A stretch of 64,000 nt of DNA from Sporocytophaga myxococcoides DSM 11118 (GTDB lineage Bacteria > Bacteroidota > Bacteroidia > Cytophagales > Cytophagaceae), in contig NZ_AUFX01000009.1 in the NCBI RefSeq assembly GCF_000426725.1, positions 124,001 through 188,000 on the forward strand, in the 5' to 3' direction. The notes under the pieces were generated by a model. The model saw nothing but the letters and a program-made list of their open reading frames with translations, was not told where the DNA came from and ran no database searches. Positions 27,004-36,500 of the stretch are shown here, one piece after another. Both the position numbers and the translations under genes were made by a program. Positions within the stretch are counted from its first letter, which is position 1; every line of letters begins with the position of its first letter.

Positions 27004-27668
27004 AATTCTATGATCTGATAACCTACTTTATATACATTTTTTATTTCCACTCCTGATTTGGAATTAAGGAGCTTCTTTCTCAAGTTCTTAATATGAGCAA
27101 ACAGAATATTAAAAGATTCAAGATTATCCACATCATCCCCCCATAGATATTCTGCTAAAAGTTCTTTTGAAACAACTCGGTGTTTGTTTGCATGAAGGTG
27201 AAGCAGAATATCGTATTCTGTTTTTGTTAATTTTAGAGGCTGATCCCAAACAAATACAGTTCTTGCATAGAGATCAATAACAACGTTACCTATATATATC
27301 TTTGAATTGCTCTGAAATTTTTTCCTTCGTGTAACTGATTTTATCCTGGCAATAATTTCTTCGTTGTGCATCGGAAGTACCAGGTAATCGTCTACCCCCA
27401 GTTCAAAGGCTGACAGCTTGTACTCCAGGGCACCGTTGGTTGATAAAAATATTAATCCTTCATTTCTGTTATTTTCAGAGAACTGTCTTAGCCAGTCATA
27501 GGACTCAATTTCAATCTGGTCTATGTTAATAACAAGGCAGTCATATTCATAAAGCAAAAACTTTTCAGACGCTTGCTGAATGGACGATACACTGTCGTGT
27601 AAAAAATCCTGACTGATCTTAAGATCAGGTAAATCCGTGTCTGAAAAATTTACTAAAAGGAGTTTCAT
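27000..27668 (-). CDS. OmpR-type regulator with a degenerate receiver domain
   Basis: A 222-residue protein from ATG 27668 (ATG at 27680 also possible). The C-terminal winged helix (about 125-220) is normal OmpR/PhoB type: LTKTEYDILLHLHANKHRVVSKELLAEYLWG. The N-terminal receiver keeps the fold but lacks its chemistry. The acidic pair after beta-1 is absent (LLLVNFSD). The phosphoacceptor Asp aligns with Asn48 in YDCLVINID, and the conserved Lys of D-D-Y-L-x-K-P aligns with Leu98 in DDYLVLP. It is probably a phosphorylation-independent regulator. It heads the leftward operon with DUF2490, ChrB-domain and chrA, so it likely controls chromate resistance. No partner kinase lies beside it. Confidence 0.88.
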   Translation of the reverse strand: MKLLLVNFSDTDLPDLKISQDFLHDSVSSIQQASEKFLLYEYDCLVINIDQIEIESYDWLRQFSENNRNEGLIFLSTNGALEYKLSAFELGVDDYLVLPMHNEEIIARIKSVTRRKKFQSNSKIYIGNVVIDLYARTVFVWDQPLKLTKTEYDILLHLHANKHRVVSKELLAEYLWGDDVDNLESFNILFAHIKNLRKKLLNSKSGVEIKNVYKVGYQIIEL

Positions 27669-27923
27669 TTCCACAAACATACGATATGATTGTGAAGATT
27701 TGCTGAATTGAAATGCAACTAAAATGACCTCAAAAGTAAAAAATCAGATATTTTAATTTTTTTCGGAAATCGTACCACTAAAACTTTAAAGGATAAATTA
27801 TTCACATAAAGAAATCCCTTTTTCAAATTCATTTTATAGAATTCTCTCCTTTCTTACCTTAAGTCAAGGTTTTTATCATTTCGTAACAAGATATTTGCCC
27901 TATCAATAATTTAAATCTCAAAA

Positions 27924-28337
27924 ATGAAAAATTTAAAATCAGTCAAAATATTTTTGTTTGCTGCAGGCTTGATCGGGATGATAATTGGAGCTTCTCTACT
28001 AATAATTCCCATTGCATTTGAAGCATCTGCTGGTATTCGCCTTGACAACGAGGTAAATATTCTAAGTGAGGTAAGAGCTCCCGGAGGAACTTTAATGGCT
28101 GCAGGAATACTAATCGCCTCTGGAGCCTTTGTATCTGGCATGACATATATTTCTATTGTATTGGCAGCATTATTCTATTTATCTTATGGCTTATCAAGAA
28201 CGATCAGTATAATATTAGATGGATTACCTACCGATACCCTCGTGATGGCAACCGTGAGTGAAATTATTATAGGATTAATCAGCTTATATCTATTATTTAA
28301 GTTTCCAAAGCCTCAATATGAGAGGTTTAATCAATAA
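27924..28337 (+). CDS. DUF4345 membrane protein
   Basis: A 137-residue integral membrane protein with about four TM helices. The DUF4345 pattern is seen in PGGTLMAAGILIASGAF, followed by FYLSYGLSRTISIILDGLPTDTLV. This family is small and uncharacterised. The gene is convergent with the Crp/Fnr regulator, with which it overlaps by 11 bp. It is divergent from the chromate operon across a 243-bp gap. Confidence 0.82.
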   Translation: MKNLKSVKIFLFAAGLIGMIIGASLLIIPIAFEASAGIRLDNEVNILSEVRAPGGTLMAAGILIASGAFVSGMTYISIVLAALFYLSYGLSRTISIILDGLPTDTLVMATVSEIIIGLISLYLLFKFPKPQYERFNQ

Positions 28338-28929
28338 TACCTTTATTGGATTTATCATTTTCCAGTAATCGTTTTCTGATCCTACTGAAAGATTCCGGGG
28401 TAACACCGATATAGCTGGCTATTTGATGCAAAGGCACTCTGTTTAAAAGCTCAGGTTGCGTGTTAATTAAAATCCGGTATCTTTCTTCAGGTTTATGATG
28501 ATTGAGCAAATTCATTCTATATTCAATTTTCGAATAATCCTGAGACATTAAAGTATGCACCAGATATTTCAATTTGGGATATTTTCTATGCAACTTATAT
28601 TCTTGTTCACGAGTGCCGGTGATCAATACACAATCTTCCGCACAAACCAACCAGTACGCAGAAGGAGCCTGCTCCAGATAGCTGGAGTAAAGTACAGCAG
28701 GTTCACCCTCAAGAAAAAACCCTGTAGTTCTCTCTTCTCCATCAGTCAGCTGATATTGACGTATACAACCTTTTAAAACAAAATAACAAGTATCGCAAAC
28801 ACTTCCTTCTCTTTGTATTATCGTTCCTTTTTGAAAAGCTCTGACATCAGTGTTTTCTGCAATAAATTGCATTTCATCTTCCTCAAATTTATTTAATGAG
28901 TCTATAAAATCAGTCAGTAGTTTTTTCAT
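28327..28929 (-). CDS. Crp/Fnr-family transcriptional regulator
   Basis: A 200-residue regulator with an N-terminal cyclic-nucleotide-binding-like beta barrel (NTDVRAFQKGTIIQREGSVCDTCYFVLKGCIRQY) and a C-terminal HTH in HQIASYIGVTPESFSRIRKRLLEND. Members of this Bacteroidota branch usually lack the residues needed to bind cAMP and respond to other signals. No iron-sulfur Cys set is apparent. Targets unknown; the neighbours are DUF4345 and DoxX genes. Confidence 0.88.
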   Translation of the reverse strand: MKKLLTDFIDSLNKFEEDEMQFIAENTDVRAFQKGTIIQREGSVCDTCYFVLKGCIRQYQLTDGEERTTGFFLEGEPAVLYSSYLEQAPSAYWLVCAEDCVLITGTREQEYKLHRKYPKLKYLVHTLMSQDYSKIEYRMNLLNHHKPEERYRILINTQPELLNRVPLHQIASYIGVTPESFSRIRKRLLENDKSNKGIID

Positions 28930-29079
28930 AAAAAGTGAATTTGTGCTCTGTCAGCTCTAATAAAAATAGTATACAAGATTTGACAATCCAATAAGAACCC
29001 AGGTATATATTACAGAAAATTCATTCAAGCTTTAAGATACTTCTCGATTAATTCATTATTAATTCTTTCCTTCAACTAA

Positions 29080-29487
29080 TCATCTGGCACTTATATGGGC
29101 CTTAACATTTCTCCCCCATGCTATAAATGCAGAAGTTACAGCAAAGAAAATATTCACACCTATCTGAGCTACTTCTCCTCTTGAAATGTGAAAAATAATT
29201 GCAGCAATCATCAATACAATAGTTGCCAATGCTATATAAACAGTAAACTTTGAAACTCTCCTCAATAAAGCCGGAAGTACAAGGCCTAGTCCTGCCAGGA
29301 TATCCAATATACCGGTAAAATTTACCAGACCTGGATGGGCTGCTGTCCATGGCCACATAGCAGCAAGTTCTTCTGCTGGTTTAAACAATTTCATTGCTCC
29401 AGCCCAGGTGAACCCAGCAACTAACAGGATCTGCGCAAGCCATAAAGTAATATTCAGTAATACAGATTTCTTTTCTCCTTTAATCAT
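29080..29487 (-). CDS. DoxX-family membrane protein
   Basis: A 135-residue four-TM protein. The DoxX-like pattern is clear: LLVAGFTWAGAMKLFKPAEELAAMWPW, FTGILDILAGLGLVLPALLR, then TIVLMIAAIIFHISRGEV and a final helix. Such proteins are linked to membrane redox or thiol stress in other species. It is divergent from an HxlR-type regulator across a 116-bp gap that contains a perfect 38-bp palindrome, so it is likely the regulator's target. Confidence 0.88.
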   Translation of the reverse strand: MIKGEKKSVLLNITLWLAQILLVAGFTWAGAMKLFKPAEELAAMWPWTAAHPGLVNFTGILDILAGLGLVLPALLRRVSKFTVYIALATIVLMIAAIIFHISRGEVAQIGVNIFFAVTSAFIAWGRNVKAHISAR

Positions 29488-29544
29488 ATAATAATTCTTT
29501 TTAATTCACTACAAAATTAACGAAATTCACTTTCGTTCAGATAG

Positions 29545-29582
29545 TACTATCCTCTTGGATAGCGCTATCCAAGAGGATAGTA
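29545..29582. promoter_or_regulatory. Perfect 38-bp palindrome, probable HxlR operator
   Basis: The arms are 19 nt each (TACTATCCTCTTGGATAGC and its exact reverse complement), with no loop. Nested within is GGATAGCGCTATCC. It lies 21 bp before the hxlR-type ATG and 57 bp before the doxX-type ATG, where a dimeric HxlR protein would control both divergent promoters. There is no poly-T tail on the regulator side, so a terminator is unlikely. Confidence 0.85.
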
Positions 29583-29603
29583 TAAGGAAAAAACAGAAAT
29601 AAA

Positions 29604-29942
29604 ATGCTTGCAAAAGGTAGTTGTCCCAAAACAATGTTGTCTATCAGAGATGCTCTGGAAGCACTTGAAGGAAAATGGAAGTTACTGATTCTATTTTCAT
29701 TATCAAACGGACCGAAACGATTCAAACAAATCTCTAAGGATGTTGGCAGTATTACAGATAAAACTTTATCTAAGGAGTTAAAAAGTCTGGAAACCAACAA
29801 ACTGATTAAACGAGAAGTTTATGACACATTTCCTCCGACTGTGGAATATTCCATTACTCCCCATGGTTTGTCACTGGAAAAAGTTCTGGACGAGCTGCAT
29901 TATTGGGGATTGTCTCATCGCAAAAAAGTTATTGGCAAATAA
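29604..29942 (+). CDS. HxlR-family winged-helix regulator
   Basis: A 112-residue HxlR-type protein. The core reads IRDALEALEGKWKLLILFSLSNGPKRFKQISKDVGSITDKTLSKELKSLETNKLIKREVY, with the conserved G-K-W and T-x-x-x-L-S-x-x-L-K-x-L-E elements. Only one Cys (Cys7) is present near the N-terminus, where redox-sensing HypR/QorR-type members carry it. Its divergent DoxX neighbour and the intervening palindrome support autoregulation and control of doxX. A redox or electrophile signal is inference. Confidence 0.9.
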   Translation: MLAKGSCPKTMLSIRDALEALEGKWKLLILFSLSNGPKRFKQISKDVGSITDKTLSKELKSLETNKLIKREVYDTFPPTVEYSITPHGLSLEKVLDELHYWGLSHRKKVIGK

Positions 29943-30068
29943 TAAATTTATTCTTCTATCTTAATTTCAGAACCTGTAAAATATTATTTAGATATCCTTC
30001 AGAATATTATCACCATCAGCTTGAGCAATAGTTGATGAGAAAGACATTTATTTAATTCTTTCTCTGAT

Positions 30069-30692
30069 CTATCTGACTACTTTTATCAACCTAAAGCCAC
30101 CGACTTCAGCTGCTTCAGAAAAACCTATCTCTTTTTCATTATAAATAAAATTACCATTATCAAATTTAATTATCTCCTTATTCAATAGAAAAAAGTAGTT
30201 GTCACAATCTTCAAAAATATCAGGAGTAGAATCTGTTAACTCTATCAACTGTATATAACTAAGGTTGTCATTTGCCACAAGTTCCTTTAGTGGAATTTGT
30301 TGCCCATTTGACTGAAAAAAATATTTGATACCTCCTCCAGGCATTCCAAACCATGGTATCGCCGGACCTCCAGAGGCAGATACAGATGGTGGAAGATCAT
30401 TGATAATAAAAATTTTATATTGTAAACCATTAAAATGAGGTGGCAAGGATTTCTTTTCAAAGGGTTCATCATTTCTCCAAAAGTAAATAGCTTGATTCTG
30501 CCATTCAGGATTAGAAAAATTTTCAACTAAATTGTCAGACGAATAATGCATAAACAAATCATGTGTCAACAATTGTAATGTTGACGATTCTATTTTATCC
30601 CTTAATTCTGAAGAAAACTTTGATAGAGAATTGTCTGCTGCTCCCTTAGAAACAACGTCTTCTTTTTTCTTTCCAAATAGTCTTTTAAACAT
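30069..30692 (-). CDS. TNT-like (DUF4237) protein
   Basis: A 207-residue cytoplasmic protein from ATG 30692. Its middle resembles the TNT (tuberculosis necrotizing toxin) NAD+ glycohydrolase family: EPFEKKSLPP, then IPWFGMPGGGIKYFF and IPLKELVAND, which match the family's P-F-x-x-R-x-L-P-P, A-P-W-F-G-Q-P-G-G-G-T-Q-Y and v-x-x-L motifs. The Gln of T-Q-Y, thought catalytic in the family (Q822 of M. tuberculosis CpnT, from memory), is Lys123 here. The upstream R-F-G motif was not seen. It may therefore be inactive or altered. No signal peptide, secretion tag or immunity gene was recognised. A tentative call. Confidence 0.5.
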   Translation of the reverse strand: MFKRLFGKKKEDVVSKGAADNSLSKFSSELRDKIESSTLQLLTHDLFMHYSSDNLVENFSNPEWQNQAIYFWRNDEPFEKKSLPPHFNGLQYKIFIINDLPPSVSASGGPAIPWFGMPGGGIKYFFQSNGQQIPLKELVANDNLSYIQLIELTDSTPDIFEDCDNYFFLLNKEIIKFDNGNFIYNEKEIGFSEAAEVGGFRLIKVVR

Positions 30693-30797
30693 TTTAATTA
30701 TCTTAAAATACAAATTCAGGCTTGATAACGGTTAATATACTCCCAATCATATGCTAGGTTTGATTAATTTACTAACAGTTAGCCATTCTATAACAAT

Positions 30798-31136
30798 TTA
30801 GCAATTCACTCTGTCTCCATGTGATTTAGGCTCTGATATAACTAAAAAATGTAAGTCTTCAGAGTTATAATTAGAGATCTTATGTTTACTCAGTTTAGGG
30901 ACATGAATGCTTTCATGAGCATTTACAACGTAGTTCTTTCCGTCAATTTCAAAAGTTGCTATCCCTGATAAGATAAAAAATAACTGCTGGGAATTATGAT
31001 GATAATGTAATTGTTCGAAAGTCCCTACTGGCATTCGTTCCTGAATAACACTCAAACTGTCAGACTTTAGAAGATGCCAACCATCACAATCATTTCCCCA
31101 TTTGTAACTTTCAGAATTTAGGATTGAATTGATCAT
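30798..31136 (-). CDS. Cupin-domain protein
   Basis: A 112-residue single cupin. The first motif is EQLHYHHNSQQLFFILSGIATFEIDG and the second is HVPKLSKHKISNYNSEDLHFLVIS, giving the two halves of the beta barrel with a metal-binding His set (HYHH, a Gln where Glu is common, and the second-motif His). It probably binds a metal and a small sugar or amino-acid-like ligand, but the activity is unknown. It is an isolated leftward gene. Confidence 0.85.
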   Translation of the reverse strand: MINSILNSESYKWGNDCDGWHLLKSDSLSVIQERMPVGTFEQLHYHHNSQQLFFILSGIATFEIDGKNYVVNAHESIHVPKLSKHKISNYNSEDLHFLVISEPKSHGDRVNC

Positions 31137-31296
31137 AATTTTAAATCCGGGTTATTTTTAAATAGCATAGTTTATTATCTGATATTTTATCGAATTGATT
31201 CAACAATCAGACTGTTAGAAATAACAGCGACTCCCCGTGCAACGCTATGTCTTCTCCGTGTAATTAAGAATCATATTATTGAAGTCAGGGAAAAAT

Positions 31297-31770
31297 TCAT
31301 ATAGCAATTCTAAGCTTGGGCCCTTTTTCTTCAAATCCATTCCTTTTATAAAATTCAATTGTTCTAGGCCATTCATCCTTGTTAGGTGCACCCACCTCCA
31401 CCTTCTTCCAGTTCTTTGTTTTAGCGAACCCTAATGCAGCATTTATTAATAGTTTTCCAATACCCTTGCTTCTGATAGTTTCATCAACATACAATTCTGT
31501 TATTACCCCGAAATCTCCTCCATTATATATTGCAGTTGCCTGAGCAATTGTTATTATACCAATTGCGTTATTTGTCTTATTATCTATAGCAATGAATCCT
31601 GCAAAATTATCTCTGATCAATAATTCTTTACATGTCATTTCTATCTTTGCAGCATCAATGACAAAATTACTTCCACTCCTTTGATTGAAGCCTCTTAATA
31701 ATTCACAGATTAATTTGGAAAGAACAAGAGAGTCCTTTATTGTAGCTTTAGTTATTGAGAAATTATCCAT
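31297..31770 (-). CDS. GNAT-family N-acetyltransferase
   Basis: A 157-residue GNAT protein. Acetyl-CoA-binding motif A is VDETIRSKGIGKLLINAALGFAKTKNWKKVEVGA, with the R/S-x-x-G-x-G/A loop. The end reads FYKRNGFEEKGPKLRI, as in small-molecule acetyltransferases. The substrate cannot be predicted. It lies leftward between the cupin gene and an integral membrane protein gene. Confidence 0.88.
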   Translation of the reverse strand: MDNFSITKATIKDSLVLSKLICELLRGFNQRSGSNFVIDAAKIEMTCKELLIRDNFAGFIAIDNKTNNAIGIITIAQATAIYNGGDFGVITELYVDETIRSKGIGKLLINAALGFAKTKNWKKVEVGAPNKDEWPRTIEFYKRNGFEEKGPKLRIAI

Positions 31771-31819
31771 TTTTTTATCATCATAAATTTCGGAGGAATG
31801 AAATAAAATAGGTTAAAAT

Positions 31820-32566
31820 TTAATTATCCTCTTTCTTTTTTTCATTAAACTCAACTTGGCTATAACCTAACAGCTGTCTGATTGAAGCCAGGTGGCCCAA
31901 AAGAACTATAGGTACAATAAAGGTTGGCAACCAAATAACCGGGAAATATAATATAGCAATGTTTGGTTGATCAAATGCAAATTTTTGAAAAGGAGAAGGA
32001 GTAGCTAAAATGGCATTTACCACAATATTCAACAAAAGTCCCAGACAAATAAAGTTCCAGATTAAAATAGCCTGACGACTCAACTTTCCTTTACTCAAAC
32101 CAAAGTATGCAACAAATGGGGCAGTAATTCCTGCAATTATATCAAAATTCCTCCCTTCGAAGGTCATTAGTTCAGGTACCGCTCTACTTAGATAAAGCCA
32201 GAATAAGACTATCTCAACAGGAATTCTGACAATGTTTATGTAGGTCAAATTTTTAAGTGGCAAACTATCTACAAATTTTCGTCCTGGTTGAGTTGTAAAA
32301 AGATATACAATTGTTAAAGCAACGGGCAATATACCCAGAAGAAATATTTTAGGAGGTATTGAATTTGTATCCGAATTATAGATTCCTTTTAAAGCCAAGG
32401 TTGCTTGAACAAGCAACCATATTATAAGTCCTGCTAAAATCATCTTTGATTTAGAACTTACACTTTTCCAATTACTGCTTTTGATTGCAAAGATAAAGAG
32501 TATCAATGTTCCTAAGGTCGTTAATACAAAAGTAATAGTAACGTAATGGGGCAAATTTTCTAGCAT
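31820..32566 (-). CDS. Hypothetical integral membrane protein
   Basis: A 248-residue protein with about seven TM helices (for example VTITFVLTTLGTLILFIFAI, ILAGLIIWLLVQATLALKG, LLGILPVALTIVYLF, LIWNFICLGLLLNIVVNAIL and VIWLPTFIVPIVLLGHLASI). A charged C-terminal tail follows. No family motif was recognised. It is the first of three leftward genes with the GNAT and cupin genes. The gaps are 49 bp and 160 bp, so co-transcription is possible. Confidence 0.75.
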   Translation of the reverse strand: MLENLPHYVTITFVLTTLGTLILFIFAIKSSNWKSVSSKSKMILAGLIIWLLVQATLALKGIYNSDTNSIPPKIFLLGILPVALTIVYLFTTQPGRKFVDSLPLKNLTYINIVRIPVEIVLFWLYLSRAVPELMTFEGRNFDIIAGITAPFVAYFGLSKGKLSRQAILIWNFICLGLLLNIVVNAILATPSPFQKFAFDQPNIAILYFPVIWLPTFIVPIVLLGHLASIRQLLGYSQVEFNEKKKEDN

Positions 32567-32879
32567 ATTTTCTTTATTATATATTTTTCATCAAAAAATA
32601 ATTACAAAAATATTCCGGTAAGAAGCATATTATACAATCACTCCTCTTACTGATATCACAAGCCAATTTTAGTAATTAAAATATCTGTTTCAGGGTAATA
32701 GTAAATAATTTTACTTTTAGAAACAACCCCAACAAACAACTCTGTTCCAAACTCTTACACAATCTAACCACAAAAGAGAACTTCTGCCTGTTTTATATTC
32801 CTTTAAACTGATAATTTTAACAACTTTTCAACAAAACTTTGATACGATTGAAAACGTATTTATTAGATTTCAATTGAAT
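32567..32879. other. Gene-free gap, nothing recognised
   Basis: This 313-bp stretch between the leftward membrane protein and the rightward T9SS cargo gene is AT-rich. It must hold two divergent promoters. I saw no hairpin, repeat or open frame worth reporting. Confidence 0.5.
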
Positions 32880-33506
32880 ATGAGACTAATCTACACGATA
32901 CCACTTCTTTTACTTCTGGTATCTTTTCAAATGAGGGCACAGACTACATTAAATTTTTCTGTTACTCAAAATCCCAGCATACTTACATTGAATGCCGGGC
33001 CAAATAAATCAATCGCCAATGGACAGCAGGCTATACTTGGAGGGTCGCCGAGTGTGAGTGGCGGTACTTCACCTTACACATACAGCTGGTCTCCTTCACT
33101 GGGCCTGAACCAGGATAACACATCAAATCCTGCTGCAAGTCCTGTAGTTTCTACAGTTTACACTATGACAGTGACAGACAGTAAAGGATGCAGCAATTCC
33201 AAAAGCGTAACAGTTACAGTCAACGGTGTACCTGTTGGAATCTTTAATGGATATGCTTCTTCAATCAAATTATTTCCAAATCCTACAAGTGGCTCCCTGT
33301 TTATATCTTCTGACCTCATTCCTGGGAAAGACCTTAAGCTAGAAGTTTTTAACTCGCAGGGTATTCCTGTTTATGAAGATATTCTTTACAGTTCTAATGG
33401 AACTCTGGATGCAGATATAGACCTCCCTGAAGATATCAAAGGTCTGGTCATGATCAAACTGTCCAGCAATGATTTGCAGGTAGTTCATAAAATAATGGTT
33501 GAATAG
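32880..33506 (+). CDS. Type IX secretion cargo protein with C-terminal sorting domain
   Basis: A 208-residue protein. ATG 32880 gives a signal peptide (MRLIYTIPLLLLLVSFQMRAQ); a TTG two codons earlier is less likely. The central ~80 residues are PKD/SprB-like (NAGPNKSIANGQQAILGGS, TPYTYSWSPS, TVYTMTVTDSKGCSN). The last ~75 residues form a T9SS type A C-terminal sorting domain (KLFPNPTSGSLFIS ... VMIKLSSNDLQVVHKIMV). It should be exported through the T9SS and anchored or released at the surface. The next gene begins 13 bp after its stop on the same strand. Confidence 0.9.
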   Translation: MRLIYTIPLLLLLVSFQMRAQTTLNFSVTQNPSILTLNAGPNKSIANGQQAILGGSPSVSGGTSPYTYSWSPSLGLNQDNTSNPAASPVVSTVYTMTVTDSKGCSNSKSVTVTVNGVPVGIFNGYASSIKLFPNPTSGSLFISSDLIPGKDLKLEVFNSQGIPVYEDILYSSNGTLDADIDLPEDIKGLVMIKLSSNDLQVVHKIMVE

Positions 33507-33519
33507 TTTGTCTGGGATT

Positions 33520-36500
33520 ATGATAAAGAAATACAAAAGTTCATTCAATATAACTAGTATAATATTAACTCTGTTCCTGCTTTCCTTCACTGGAAACCTA
33601 AGAGCCCAGAATACTATAATATATAAAGGAGATTCCATAAAACTATCTCTCGATACCTACAGAGGACAAGTAGTCTGGCAGAAGGCGGCAGAATTTAGTG
33701 GTATGCCCGTTACATGGTCTGATATCCCCGGAGCAACTTTCAATAATTATTGGGTAAAACCGACAGAGCACACCTTTTACAGAGCGAAGGTTACAGAAGG
33801 CACTTGTAATCCAGTGGTTTACTCTCCTGAAAAGGTTGTATTGATCAGTTCTCAGCCAGGAGTCTCCATAACTGTGACAGCACCTGCAAATATCACACAT
33901 AGTACCGCGGACATTGCAGCACTCGTGCAGCGTGTAGGCGGAGATGCAAAAGTTACAGCAAGAGGAGTATGCTGGAGCACAAGTATCAATCCCACGATAG
34001 AAAACAGCAAGACTATCAACGGCACCGGAACCGGTTCGTTTAATGCTACTCTTACAGGACTTCAGGAAAATACAACATATTATGTAAGAGGATACATTAC
34101 TGCAGATAACTTATATAGCTACTATGGTGCTGAGCCACCCCTTATTGCTTATTTCACTTTTAAAACACCTTATAGGGTAAAGGTAACAGGAAATATAGTA
34201 ACTGAAACATCCTTTACCACAGCTACCCTGAAAAGTGACCTTTCGTTCAATGGAACGAGTGTTCCGATTGTTTCAAAGGGTATTGTCTATCGTACTGTTT
34301 CTGACTACAGAATTGATAAACGCTATCCGGATCTGACAGACATTAGGACCGTGGATGGTTCAGGAAACGGATCCTTTACAACTAATCTTACTAACCTAAA
34401 ATCGGGGGGATATTATATATACAGGTCATATGCCACTACAGCTGATGGAGTAACCTACTACAGCGATGGATGGACGTTTAAAACACTTCACCCATTAACA
34501 GCAGTGCTATCAGGCTTGGGCCGCCTTGAGAGCAATCGTGCAGACATAGGAATGACTGTTTATGGAACAGGACCTTATTCTGAAAAGGGAATATGCTACG
34601 GACTTTCTCCTTCACCAGCCATTGCAGGAGCGCACTCACAGACAGGGATTATTCAATCTTTAAATCCTAACACCAAATATTATGCTCGTGCTTATGTAAT
34701 CGATTCTAGTGGCACTGTTATATATGGTAATGAAATTCCATTCACAACCCTTCCACTAAATTCTCAACCTCTGACAGTAACAGCCTATGGGGCGACTGTG
34801 GAGGCAGGTAATGTCTATACCAATTCTATCATTGAAGGATCAGGAACAGTCACAAACAAAGGAATTTGCTATGATGTACCTGAAGATCAACCGACCATAG
34901 TTATAACTACCGACAACAATAAAACTATAGAAGGGCCTGGAAGTGGCGCTTTTTCAAGTGCACTTAAAGGACTTACAAAAGAAGGCACATATTATTATCG
35001 AGCCTATGCCACACTTAACAATGGAACTACTGTCTACTCCGGTTACAAATACTTCTTCTTTTACGACTTCATCGATGCTGAGGTGCAGATTAATAAGATT
35101 GTTTCTATTCAACATAATGCAGGAGTATTAAGCAGCAAAGCAGAACTTATTGAAGGAACAGGCAGAGGCACAATCAGCGCAAGAGGAATTTGTTACAGCA
35201 CTGAGCCAAATCCTTCCGTGGGAGATTCAAAAGTCATCACAGCTAACAACAGTGGTGATTTACAGACCACTATTACAGGTTTAAAACCGAACACAACTTA
35301 TTATGCGAAAGCGTATGTCATAGTCAATGCATATGGAGAAGGATATTCAACATACTACAGCGATGAGCTTTCCTTTACTACATTCCCTTCTCCAGTGGCA
35401 TCGGTTACTACAGAAACTCCTTCTTCTATCGCTAATACCTCTGTTATTCTGGGTGGTAAAATTATAGTTAGCGATATTGTAACTGAACGCGGAATCTGCT
35501 GGAGCTTGTCTCCTTCCCCTTCCATACTAGGTAACAAAGTTGTGGAAGGTGCCGGTGCCGGATCTTTCAATCTTACATTAACAGGACTAACACCTGGCAT
35601 GAAATATTATGCAAAAGCCTATGCGACTACAAATAGCGGTAGCACGATGTATGGAGATGAGGTTTCATTTACTACCGAAATCAATCCTATAACGATTTTA
35701 ACCACAACTGTAAGCGGTATTACCTCCAATGGTGCTATGTCAGGAGGCTCAGTTATATTGGAGGGTGGCATGACCGTCAATGAGAGAGGTATCTGTTATG
35801 GAACAACAGGAGGCCCTACAATCAGCAACAGTAAAACCAACAATGGTCAGGGTGCGGGTACTTACACAAGTACATTAACCGGTCTTACGGCCAATACAAC
35901 TTACTATGTAAGAGCATACGCAACAGATCACACAAATAAGACGCATTATGGAGATGAGGTAAGTTTTACTACTCCAGTGGCTGCCGCCTTTCAGGTCACA
36001 ACTACTCCTATGACTAACATTCAGCTGCTAACTCCTACTTACAGCGGCACTTCAGGAGGATCTGTAAGTGGAACAGGGACCATATCTGCAAAAGGAGTGT
36101 GTTGGAATACAGCTGAAAATCCAACAATCGCCAATTCCAAAACTACTAATGGAACAGGATTAAGTGCTTTCAGTAGCATTGTTACAGGACTTAATCCGGG
36201 AAGTACATACTATTACCGAGCCTATGCTACCAGCAGCACGGGTACAACAGTTTACGGTGAACAGTATTCTGTGTATTATGCAACTACCATTACAACTGAA
36301 ATGCCTTATAATATACAAGGTACGACAGCATCATCAGGAGGCAACATTCCTACTCCGGCTTCCGGAACCATTACTGCAAGAGGAGTTTGCTGGAGTATTG
36401 CGGAGAATCCAACAATCGTGAATTCAAAGACATCCGATGGAACCGGACCGGGAACATTTTCAAGTTCACTGACCAGCTTAACAGTGAATACTACCTATTA

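Noticed and set aside
29545-29582. Terminator for the doxX or hxlR gene
   Set aside because: It lies between two divergent start codons, has no loop and no T-run, so an operator fits better.
30069-30692. Secreted polymorphic toxin with immunity gene
   Set aside because: No export signal or delivery domain was seen, the key Gln is Lys, and neighbours (cupin, HxlR) do not look like immunity genes.
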